NCBI GenBank assembly: GCA_023392575.1 | Contig: JAEVYV010000192.1 | Span: 1-6,498, forward strand | Length of the DNA: 6,498 nt | Direction: 5' to 3' | Source: Bacteroidota bacterium | GTDB taxonomy: Bacteria; Bacteroidota; Bacteroidia; Chitinophagales; Chitinophagaceae | Shown here: one piece after another, positions 1 to 6,310 of the stretch | Layout: each line of letters starts with the position of its first letter | How positions within the stretch are numbered: the first letter of the stretch is position 1 | Translations under genes and position numbers: made by a program | Notes under the pieces: generated by a model | The model's database searches: none | What the model was told of the DNA's origin: nothing | The model's input: the letters and a program-made list of their open reading frames with translations, nothing else

Positions 1-1350
1 GGCAATGACCAGCACCGTTACCAGGGCCAGAAGTCCTTGGGTAAGGCCGTTTTCGCCGCCCAAAACAATCCAGCAAACAAAGGCCAGCAGGGCAATGCCG
101 ATTACAACAGGAACAAAAACGCCTGCAATCTTATCTACCAGCTTTTGAACAGGAGCTTTTGAGCCCTGGGCTTCCTGCACCATTTTGATGATCTGGGCCA
201 GCATGGTTTCGCCCCCCACTTTTTCTGCCCTAAATTGAAAACTGCCTTTTTGGTTGATGGTGCCGGCATATACTTTTGTGTCTTTTATTTTTTCCACCGG
301 CACCGGCTCACCCGAGATCATGCTTTCATCCACGAAGGAGCTACCCCATTGCACGGTGCCGTCCACCGGCACTTTTTCTCCGGGCTTCACCAGCAATACA
401 TCGTTCACCTGAACCTGCTCCACGGGGATTTCCGCAGTATGCCCTCCCTGATGCACCACCGTCACCACTTTGGGTTGAAGGCCCATCAGCTTTTTAATGG
501 CCGATGAAGTAGAGGCCTTGGCTCTTTCTTCCAGCAACTTACCCAATAAAATAAAGGCCACAACCACCCCTGCTGCTTCAAAATATACATGGGCGTGTAG
601 TCCCCGGGCATGCCAGAAGTGCGGGTAAACGGTATTGAAAACACTGAACAGATACGCAATGCCGGTACTCAGTGCAACCAGGGTATCCATATTGGCCGAA
701 CGGTGTTTGGCCTGCTTCCATGCGTTAACGAAGAATTGTTTGCCGAAAACCAATACCACCGGTGTGGCCAAAGCCCACATGATGTAATTGGCATAGGGCA
801 TGTTCATAAAAAACATACCGATGATGACCAGCGGAACGGAAAGCGCAACCGACCAAAGCGTCCGCCGCTTCAGCGATTGCAGCCTTTTGCGGTGCAGGTC
901 TTCCAATGCATCTTTGGCCTCCGTGCCATCTTCTATGACCAGGTCGTAGCCAATGGATTGCGCTGCTGCTTTTAGTTGCTGGGGACTGACGGCTGTGGGA
1001 ATGTATTCAACCTGCAGCGAGCCGGTGGCAAAGTTTACCGAAGCGCTGACTACCCCGGGCTGCGAAGCAACCATGCTTTCCGTGCTGACTGCGCAGGAGG
1101 CGCAACTCATACCGGTTACCGGAAAATTCTTTTTGATGGTTTCTACATCATAGCCCAGGTCGCGGATGGCGTGAACCGCTTTGGCGATGGTTTCGTTGTC
1201 GTTGGAAGTTATGGTGGCTTTTTGGTTGTTTAATTCCACTTTGTGCGACGTCACCCCCGGTACTGCGGCCAATCCCTTGTCAACAATCAGGGCACAGTGT
1301 TCGCTTTCTACTCCTACCAACGGCAGGTCTGTCTTCTTCTCTGTAATCAT
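1..1350 (-). CDS. copA: Copper-exporting P1B-type ATPase CopA, N-terminal 450 residues (C-terminus beyond left edge)
   Basis: An inner-membrane ATPase expected to pump Cu(I) (or Ag(I)) out of the cytoplasm. Translated by hand from 1350 leftward, the frame stays open to base 1. Residues about 10-72 form a heavy-metal-associated (HMA) domain with a degenerate site (Cys19-Ala-Leu-Ile22). Residues about 76-140 form a second HMA domain with an intact GMSCASC site (Cys83, Cys86). Membrane helices follow at about 164-182, 187-207, 222-240 and 254-272, then the actuator domain with DESMISGEPVPVEK (SGEP at 346-349), then helices at about 408-430 and from 437 on. The visible part ends in TVLVIA, exactly before the place where CopA proteins carry the CPC motif, so the phosphorylation (DKTGT) and ATP-binding domains lie outside the window. 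An in-frame TAA lies about 30 codons upstream of ATG 1350 with no other ATG between, which fixes this start. Copper specificity is inferred from the two N-terminal HMA domains and overall layout; the missing CPC and later helix residues would confirm it. Confidence 0.93.
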   Translation of the reverse strand, partial: MITEKKTDLPLVGVESEHCALIVDKGLAAVPGVTSHKVELNNQKATITSNDNETIAKAVHAIRDLGYDVETIKKNFPVTGMSCASCAVSTESMVASQPGVVSASVNFATGSLQVEYIPTAVSPQQLKAAAQSIGYDLVIEDGTEAKDALEDLHRKRLQSLKRRTLWSVALSVPLVIIGMFFMNMPYANYIMWALATPVVLVFGKQFFVNAWKQAKHRSANMDTLVALSTGIAYLFSVFNTVYPHFWHARGLHAHVYFEAAGVVVAFILLGKLLEERAKASTSSAIKKLMGLQPKVVTVVHQGGHTAEIPVEQVQVNDVLLVKPGEKVPVDGTVQWGSSFVDESMISGEPVPVEKIKDTKVYAGTINQKGSFQFRAEKVGGETMLAQIIKMVQEAQGSKAPVQKLVDKIAGVFVPVVIGIALLAFVCWIVLGGENGLTQGLLALVTVLVIA

Positions 1351-1451
1351 AGAATCGTCTGTTTTTACAAAGTTCCGGCCTGGGGTTGGTTTTGGTGTTA
1401 CACCTTTTTTGGAAAGAGTTATAGGTTTTTAGGTTGAAGGTTCGCCCGGAC
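1351..1451 (-). promoter_or_regulatory. copA upstream region with candidate promoter and 11-base palindrome
   Basis: These 101 bases separate the regulator's stop from the copA start. No hairpin followed by a T-run is evident on the minus strand, so read-through from the regulator is possible. Reading the minus strand, GAACTTTG (1375 to 1368) partly fits the Bacteroidota -7 box TAnnTTTG and would place a start of transcription about 10 bases before the ATG. A perfect palindrome GGTGT-T-ACACC at 1394-1404 would then lie over the -33 region, a position suited to an operator. Both elements are short and could be chance; AraC proteins often bind direct rather than inverted repeats. Confidence 0.25.
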
Positions 1452-2015
1452 TTAGTTGATGCGGTCCAGCGGCTTGCGGCGCTGCGCCCCCAGTTGTTTA
1501 AAATGGGAAGGAGTAAGGCCGGTCACCTTTTTAAACTGGTTGGAAAGATGCTGCACACTGCTGTAGCCCAGCCGGTAGGCGATTTCGGATAAGGAAAGTT
1601 CATCATAAACCAGCAATTCCTTTGCCTTCTCTATTTTTTGGGCGATGTAGTATTTTTCAATCGTCATTCCTTCTATGGAAGAAAACAGGCTGCTCAGGTA
1701 GGGATAGTCAAGGTGCAGTTCGGCGGAAAGAAAAGTGGACAGGTTGTCTTTGGCGTCATCAAGGTCCTGGCCGATCCGCTCGATCACCAGGCGTTTTATT
1801 TTCTCGATGATCCTTGTTTTCCTGTTGTCGATCATTTCAAAGCCTTCCTGCTCCAGGCGTTGCTGGAGCTGCTCTTTTTGTGTGCCGGTCAACTCTTTTT
1901 TTAAAGGAACTTCGCCCAGCAGCACGGGCCCATGCTCTATTTTGAGTTCGTTCAATATATTGTCTACCGATTTGACACAACGGTTACAAACCATGTTTTT
2001 AATATAAAGTTGCAT
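1452..2015 (-). CDS. AraC-family regulator with N-terminal HMA-like metal-binding segment, probable copper-responsive regulator of copA
   Basis: A 187-residue transcription factor. Residues 1-65 resemble a small HMA fold: strand MQLYIKN, the loop and helix start NMVCNRCV (Cys10 and Cys13), a helix to about residue 26, strands around 30-41, a helix at 44-58 and a last short strand. This matches the position of the CxxC in CopZ and CopA HMA domains. Residues about 66-90 are a charged helical linker. Residues 91-175 form an AraC DNA-binding domain with two helix-turn-helix units: one around 103-123 and the second around 141-172, which carries the family signature (LSLSEIAYRLGYSS...F.K..G.TPS.F). 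The usual AraC cupin effector domain is absent, so the metal-binding segment probably takes its place as sensor. The gene lies directly upstream of copA on the same strand, which supports regulation of copper export. Domain assignment is strong; Cu(I) as ligand and activation rather than repression are inference. Confidence 0.88.
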   Translation of the reverse strand: MQLYIKNMVCNRCVKSVDNILNELKIEHGPVLLGEVPLKKELTGTQKEQLQQRLEQEGFEMIDNRKTRIIEKIKRLVIERIGQDLDDAKDNLSTFLSAELHLDYPYLSSLFSSIEGMTIEKYYIAQKIEKAKELLVYDELSLSEIAYRLGYSSVQHLSNQFKKVTGLTPSHFKQLGAQRRKPLDRIN

Positions 2016-2168
2016 GGTGTAAAATTACTGTTGTGATCTAAGAGAAAGAGAAAATTGCCGTAATGGGGAGGTGCTGTCATGAGAAAAAACTCTTAGTCGT
2101 TATTTTTTTGTGCTTTCATGTCGTAGTTCAAAACAAAAAATATTTATTTTGGAGCATATTCCAATCCT
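2016..2168. promoter_or_regulatory. Divergent intergenic region between the AraC-type regulator and the 70-residue protein
   Basis: An AT-rich stretch of 153 bases between two diverging genes, so it should carry promoters in both directions. For the plus-strand gene, TTATTTTG at 2144-2151 matches the TAnnTTTG box at all but one defined position and lies 17 bases before the ATG; no convincing -33 box was found at the right distance. For the minus-strand regulator, TAATTTTA (2027 to 2020) resembles the same box but sits only four bases from the ATG, too close for a normal leader. The heptamer GGTGTAA at 2016-2022 also occurs in the palindrome upstream of copA. Confidence 0.35.
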
Positions 2169-2381
2169 ATGCAATTAATGATGTATTTAGGCAACGATTT
2201 GATTGATTCTGTTAAGGTGGATGTGCACCTGCTTTCGCAGCCGGGCTACCTTGGCAAATTCAAGCGGGTATTAAAAAGTAAGAATGCGGAAATCATTCAG
2301 GAGTCCGGGGTGCAGCCGGAGTTTTTGGTGGTTGACCTGAAGCCCGCCGCTCATTCCCAGAAAAAACAAACCGTGTCTTAA
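2169..2381 (+). CDS. Hypothetical protein, 70 residues
   Basis: I do not recognise a named family. The protein has no cysteine, no membrane segment and no signal peptide. Its first 60 residues look like a compact folded domain: a strand-like start (MQLMMYLGNDLIDSV), then VDVHLLSQPGYLGKFKRVLKSKN suggesting a loop and basic helix, then a strand around EFLVVDLKP. The last ten residues are polar and probably disordered. Support for it being real: it fills the space between a divergent regulator and the next plus-strand gene, has a candidate promoter box just upstream, and its composition is protein-like, unlike the antisense frame. The start at 2169 is preferred for its spacing from the box, but ATGs at codons 4 and 5 are possible. 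A function in copper response is not indicated by the sequence beyond its position. Confidence 0.65.
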   Translation: MQLMMYLGNDLIDSVKVDVHLLSQPGYLGKFKRVLKSKNAEIIQESGVQPEFLVVDLKPAAHSQKKQTVS

Positions 2382-2449
2382 CAAACATACTTTATCGCTT
2401 CGTCTCCCGCCCATTGGCCGGCCGCTCTTCCCGCCGCCGCTTACCCTTA

Positions 2450-2481
2450 TTTCGGCCGTGTGCAAAAAAACTTTATACTTG
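2450..2481 (+). promoter_or_regulatory. Candidate Bacteroidota promoter of the DUF4258/acyltransferase pair
   Basis: TATACTTG at 2474-2481 matches the TAnnTTTG -7 box at five of six defined positions. TTTC at 2450-2453, 20 bases upstream, stands where the -33 TTTG/TTG element belongs. Transcription would begin around 2487, leaving a leader of only a few bases before ATG 2492, which is common for this phylum. This also decides the start of the downstream gene. Confidence 0.45.
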
Positions 2482-2491
2482 CACATACAGC

Positions 2492-2914
2492 ATGAACGGC
2501 AGAAATGTAATTTTTTCGCTTTGTTTAATACTGGCTGTGTTGGCCATTGTTGTTTCCAGAATCCAGCACGAGCCGCGGGCCAAAGAAGTTTTTGACCGGC
2601 ACCCCGCCCGGCTTTCTTTTACCCAACACGCTTTGTGCCGCATGGGTTGTCACCGCATCAGCAAAGAAGAGATTCACGAGATCATGCAAAAGGGAATCAT
2701 CAATTTCAGCAAAAGCGATAAATACAACCGGCCTTGCCCCACTTATGCCCTGCAGGGCGAAACCAGCGGCGGGGAGAAGCTGCGGGTGGTCTTTGTTCAG
2801 TGTGCCGGGGAAACCCGGGTGCTAAGCTGCTCTAACCTTAAAGATGATGTTGACTGCCCTTGCCCCGGCGATGCCGCAGGGGATGGGGAACAGGCCAAGA
2901 AAATTAACCCATGA
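2492..2914 (+). CDS. Membrane-anchored DUF4258 domain protein
   Basis: A 140-residue protein of unknown biochemical role. Residues 5-22 are a hydrophobic segment after a short basic N-terminus (NGR), reading as a signal anchor or uncleaved signal peptide, so the rest is probably outside the cytoplasm. Residues about 40-125 match the DUF4258 pattern as I know it: LSFTQHALCRMGCHRISKEEI, a helix ending in a KG turn, then CPTYAL, a strand pair LRVVFVQC and a terminal VDCPCPG. Seven cysteines follow the hydrophobic segment (49, 53, 82, 104, 113, 122, 124), which would suit disulfides or a metal site. An earlier in-frame ATG at 2414 would add 26 arginine-rich residues and put the promoter inside the gene; ATG 2492 gives a proper anchor and sits just after the promoter, so I prefer it. 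Its stop overlaps the start of the acyltransferase (ATGATG), implying co-transcription and coupled translation. Confidence 0.8.
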   Translation: MNGRNVIFSLCLILAVLAIVVSRIQHEPRAKEVFDRHPARLSFTQHALCRMGCHRISKEEIHEIMQKGIINFSKSDKYNRPCPTYALQGETSGGEKLRVVFVQCAGETRVLSCSNLKDDVDCPCPGDAAGDGEQAKKINP

Positions 2915-3672
2915 TGCGTATCCTGCTCAAACCGCTTCAGATTTTGTATGTGCTCTATGCCTTTGCCGTATTTGTGGCATTGATGATCCCGGTTTTTATC
3001 TGGTCTTTGCTGGTGCTGCCGTTTGGGAAAATAAAGGGCGGCAACCTGATTTATTTTGCCTGCATGGTGTGGGCCGACCTTTGGTTTTTTCTGGTTTTTA
3101 TTTATCATAGAAACATCTACCTGGAAAAACCGCAAAAAAACCGGTCGTATATTTTTGTTGCCAATCACATCTCGTATCTCGATTCGGCCATCATTCCCAA
3201 AACCCTGCGCCACCCCGTCCGTGCGTTGGGGAAGGTGGAGATGAGCAGGATCCCTGTGTTTGGCTTTATTTACAAACACGCCATTGTTACGGTCGACCGA
3301 AGCAATCCGGCCAACCGCAGCCGGAGTGTGCAGGTCCTGAAATCTGTTTTGGCCAGGGGCATTTCCATTCTGGTTTTCCCCGAAGGAACGTTCAACACTT
3401 CGCACCGGCCCTTAAAAGAATTTTACGATGGGGCCTTCCGCATTGCCATAGAAACCGGTACGCCCATTAAACCGGTGTTGCTCGTAGACGCCTACAGCCG
3501 TATGAGTTACAAATCCATTTTTACCTTGAACCCCGGCATCAGCCGCTCCGTTTTTCTGCCCGAGGTTCCGGTGGAGGGATTGACCTTAAAAGATGTGGCT
3601 TCTCTAAAAGCCAAGGTATTCCAAATGATGGAGGCCGCATTGATTGAATACCAGGCGGGTTGGATAAAATAG
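2911..3672 (+). CDS. PlsC-like lysophospholipid acyltransferase (1-acyl-sn-glycerol-3-phosphate acyltransferase family)
   Basis: A 253-residue membrane-associated acyltransferase that should transfer an acyl chain to lysophosphatidic acid or a related lysolipid at the inner membrane. Two hydrophobic segments (about 10-39 and 46-66) precede the catalytic domain. The catalytic HX4D motif is NHISYLD, with His86 and Asp91. GKVEMSRIPVFGFIYKHAIVTVDRSN (about 107-132) fits the second family block, FPEGT at 156-160 is the third, and GTPIKPVLL (about 184-192) fits the fourth. Length is normal for the family. The gene starts at ATG 2911, whose last base with the next codon forms the overlap with the upstream stop; ATG 2914 one codon later is an equal candidate. 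Whether it is the main PlsC for phosphatidic acid or acts on ornithine lipids or another lysolipid cannot be told from motifs alone. Confidence 0.9.
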   Translation: MMRILLKPLQILYVLYAFAVFVALMIPVFIWSLLVLPFGKIKGGNLIYFACMVWADLWFFLVFIYHRNIYLEKPQKNRSYIFVANHISYLDSAIIPKTLRHPVRALGKVEMSRIPVFGFIYKHAIVTVDRSNPANRSRSVQVLKSVLARGISILVFPEGTFNTSHRPLKEFYDGAFRIAIETGTPIKPVLLVDAYSRMSYKSIFTLNPGISRSVFLPEVPVEGLTLKDVASLKAKVFQMMEAALIEYQAGWIK

Positions 3673-3844
3673 CTGTTTTGTCTCACTCCGTCCAAGCGGT
3701 ACCAAACGGGCACAGAATGATCAATTGGATGATAGAATCGGTCCGTTTTCTGAAGAAATTGCTATTCTTTAATAAAAGCCGGCCGGTTGCCAGCCTTAAT
3801 CTTGCGGGCAAGTCTTCCTTCTCCTTTATTTTTACAGCGCATTC
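3673..3844 (+). promoter_or_regulatory. Intergenic region with candidate priA promoter
   Basis: A gap of 172 bases after the acyltransferase stop. TATTTTTA at 3827-3834 is a partial fit to the TAnnTTTG box, with TTG at 3802-3804 as a possible -33 element 22 bases upstream; transcription would start only a few bases before the priA ATG. An inverted repeat CTTGC-GG-GCAAG (3801-3812) overlaps the possible -33 element. No convincing terminator was found: the GC-rich stretch at about 3778-3796 forms only imperfect stems and has no T-run directly after it. Confidence 0.3.
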
Positions 3845-6286
3845 ATGTTTGCCGAAGTCATCATACCATTAGCTCTTCCCAAAAATTATACATGGGAAAT
3901 TCCTGCGGGCCTGATCGATAGCATACAGGTTGGTTGCCGGGTAGAGGTAAACCTGGGCAAGAATAAAAAATATGCCGGTGTGGTCAAGCGCATTCACTCA
4001 GATGAACCGCAAAGTTTCCAGACCAAAGAGATTCTCAATCTTCTAGATACCGAGCCGGTGATTCAGCGCTACCAGCTGCAGCTTTGGGAATGGATGGCCG
4101 ATTATTATATGTGCTCAGAAGGCGAGGTGATGGCGGCGGCCCTGCCTTCCCATTTTAAACTTTCCAGCGAAACCATCCTGATCTACAACGAGGAGTACGG
4201 CGATGATTTTTCGGAGCTGGATAACGAAGAGTACCTGGTGGCCGAGGCTTTGCTGATGAAGCACGAACTGCGTCTGACCGAAGTGCAGCAAATCCTGGAT
4301 GCAACCCATGTCTATCCAATCGTTAACCGCCTGATCGGAAAGAAGGTTTGTTTTGTATGGGAATCTTTAAAGCAAACCTTCAATGCCAAAAAAGAAAGTT
4401 TTGTTTTACTCAATCACGAATACGACAACGAGGACCGTTTGTCGGAGTTGTTGAACAACTGGGGCCGGGCGCCCAAGCAGATGGAACTGCTGTTAAGTTA
4501 CCTGCACCTGATGAAAACGCAGGGCGAGGTAACCAAGGCGGAATTGCTGAAAAAATCCGGCGCTTCCGATGCCCAGCTAAAAGGGCTGGTTGAAAAAGAA
4601 GTGCTGCGCATTGAAAAGCGAAGCGTGGACCGCCTGCATTATGCTCCCAAAGACGTGGTCATTGATTTTGGACTGTCGCTTTCCCAGCAAAATGCATACA
4701 ACCAGGTGCAGGAGTGTTTTGAGAACAGGCAGGTATGCCTGTTGCATGGAGTGACCTCCAGTGGCAAAACGCATGTGTACATCAAACTCATTGAGCAATA
4801 CATCCGCAGGGGGCAACAGGTGTTATACATGCTGCCCGAGATTGCCCTGACCTCGCAGATCATCCGCCGCCTGCAAAAACATTTTGGCGGCTACATCGGC
4901 ATTTATCATTCCAAGTTCAGCCAGAACGAACGAGTGGAAATATGGAATAAGGTAAAGTCGGGGGAATTGAAAATCGTACTGGGTGCACGGTCCTCGCTTT
5001 TTCTTCCCTTCCTGGATTTGGGCTTAATTATTTGCGACGAAGAACACGACACATCCTACAAGCAGCAGGACCCGGCGCCGCGGTATCACGGCAGGGACGC
5101 TGCGATTTATATGGCTTCGCTTACCCGTTCCAAAGTGTTGCTGGGCAGTGCCACCCCTTGTCTTGAAACCTACTTCAATGCCAAACAGGGCAAATACGGA
5201 CTGGTGGAATTGCTGGAACGTTTTGGCGAGGTGAAGCTTCCGGACATGGAGGTGATTGATACCCGGACGGTGGCTAAAAAGCCCGGTGAAAAAGTGATGA
5301 TCTCTCCCCATCTTTCAGAGGAAGTAAAGACCACGGTTGCAAAGGAAAAGCAGGTCATTCTTTTTCAAAACCGGCGCGGCTATGCGCCTTACCAGGTGTG
5401 CATGGTTTGTGGCTGGATCGCCCAATGCAAAAGCTGCGATGTCTCACTGACCTATCATAAATTTTCCAATAAATTAAGTTGCCACTATTGCGGCAGCGTT
5501 TACCCCATTACAGCTACCTGCCAGGCTTGCGGCAGCGATAAGTTGACGCAGCGAAATTTTGGCACCGAAAAAATTGAGGAGGTGCTGGCTGCCGATTTGC
5601 AGGGTGTAAAAGTGGGGCGGATGGATTTTGACACCGTGCGCAACAAGAATGCCCATGACGTGCTGATCCAGCAGTTTGAGCAACGAAAGATCGATGTGTT
5701 GGTAGGCACCCAAATGGTGGTAAAAGGACTGGATTTTGATAATGTGGACCTGGTGGGAATTTTGGATGCCGATGCCTTGCTGCATTTTGCCGATTTTAGG
5801 GTGAATGAACGAGCCTTTCAATTGATGGAGCAGGTGAGCGGAAGGGCGGGCCGCAGGGACGGGGCCGGAAGGGTGGTGATCCAAACCATGAACCCCAAAC
5901 ATCCGGTTTTGTTGCATGTGCTGCAGCACGATTATACCGGCATGTATCAGGAAGAGATTGAAAAGCGAAGGCAATTTTTTTATCCGCCCTTTTCACGGAT
6001 CATCCAGGTGCAGTTCAAGCACAAGGAAAGAGATGTGGTGAGTGACGGGGCCCATGCTTTTGCCCGGGCTTTGGAAACGCCCTATGCCAAGTATATGGTG
6101 GGGCCTGCCGAACCGGTGGTGAACCGGGTTCGGAACATGTATTTAATGGAACTATTGATCAAATTGCCCAGGGATAGCCAGTTGATTGCCCGGTGCAAAC
6201 AGGATATCCTAAAAGAATGTGCCCGGTTGCGCCAGGAAGGCCGGTTTAAAAGGATTGTTGTTGTGCCCGACGTGGATGCATTATAA
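3845..6286 (+). CDS. priA: Primosomal protein N', replication-restart helicase PriA
   Basis: An 813-residue 3'-to-5' DNA helicase that recognises abandoned replication forks and D-loops and directs reloading of the replicative helicase. Residues 1 to about 105 are the 3'-end-binding domain (FAEVIIPLALPKNYTWEIP ... GCRVEV ... YAGVV), followed by a winged-helix region to about 270. The helicase core shows Walker A GVTSSGKT at 302-309, the DEEH box at 398-401, SAT at 435-437, motif V GTQMVVKGLDF from 621 and motif VI QVSGRAGR at 663-670. Between the two helicase lobes lie eight zinc-binding cysteines in four CxxC pairs (519/522, 528/531, 546/549, 559/562). The KQQDPAPRYHGRDAA segment after DEEH holds the aromatic-rich loop typical of PriA. 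The protein is longer than the E. coli version (about 730), mainly in the N-terminal half, which I recall as usual for Bacteroidota. The stop is followed after 24 bases by murB, suggesting read-through. All motifs are intact. Confidence 0.98.
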   Translation: MFAEVIIPLALPKNYTWEIPAGLIDSIQVGCRVEVNLGKNKKYAGVVKRIHSDEPQSFQTKEILNLLDTEPVIQRYQLQLWEWMADYYMCSEGEVMAAALPSHFKLSSETILIYNEEYGDDFSELDNEEYLVAEALLMKHELRLTEVQQILDATHVYPIVNRLIGKKVCFVWESLKQTFNAKKESFVLLNHEYDNEDRLSELLNNWGRAPKQMELLLSYLHLMKTQGEVTKAELLKKSGASDAQLKGLVEKEVLRIEKRSVDRLHYAPKDVVIDFGLSLSQQNAYNQVQECFENRQVCLLHGVTSSGKTHVYIKLIEQYIRRGQQVLYMLPEIALTSQIIRRLQKHFGGYIGIYHSKFSQNERVEIWNKVKSGELKIVLGARSSLFLPFLDLGLIICDEEHDTSYKQQDPAPRYHGRDAAIYMASLTRSKVLLGSATPCLETYFNAKQGKYGLVELLERFGEVKLPDMEVIDTRTVAKKPGEKVMISPHLSEEVKTTVAKEKQVILFQNRRGYAPYQVCMVCGWIAQCKSCDVSLTYHKFSNKLSCHYCGSVYPITATCQACGSDKLTQRNFGTEKIEEVLAADLQGVKVGRMDFDTVRNKNAHDVLIQQFEQRKIDVLVGTQMVVKGLDFDNVDLVGILDADALLHFADFRVNERAFQLMEQVSGRAGRRDGAGRVVIQTMNPKHPVLLHVLQHDYTGMYQEEIEKRRQFFYPPFSRIIQVQFKHKERDVVSDGAHAFARALETPYAKYMVGPAEPVVNRVRNMYLMELLIKLPRDSQLIARCKQDILKECARLRQEGRFKRIVVVPDVDAL

Positions 6287-6310
6287 AAAGGCTCATTTGA
6301 ATAATTGAAA

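Noticed and set aside
610..1233. Open plus-strand frames opposite the left part of the window
   Set aside because: They are antisense to the clearly recognisable CopA coding frame and their translations show no domain or plausible composition.
2414..2491. N-terminal extension of the DUF4258 protein from an upstream ATG
   Set aside because: It would add an arginine-rich stretch before the signal anchor and place the TATACTTG promoter inside the gene; the ATG at 2492 fits promoter spacing and topology better.
2797..3405. A 202-residue minus-strand open frame
   Set aside because: It lies opposite the acyltransferase, whose catalytic motifs are intact; its composition is rich in His, Gln and Arg as expected of an antisense frame, with no domain seen.
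3778..3796. GC-rich stretch considered as a transcription terminator after the acyltransferase
   Set aside because: Only imperfect stems of a few base pairs can be drawn and no T-run follows directly.
3660..3872. A 70-residue plus-strand frame between the acyltransferase and priA
   Set aside because: It overlaps both neighbours, has no promoter box at its start and no recognisable features; the region is better read as the priA upstream region.
5474..5974. A 166-residue minus-strand open frame inside priA
   Set aside because: It is antisense to the zinc-binding and motif V/VI part of PriA, with a His-rich composition typical of shadow frames.
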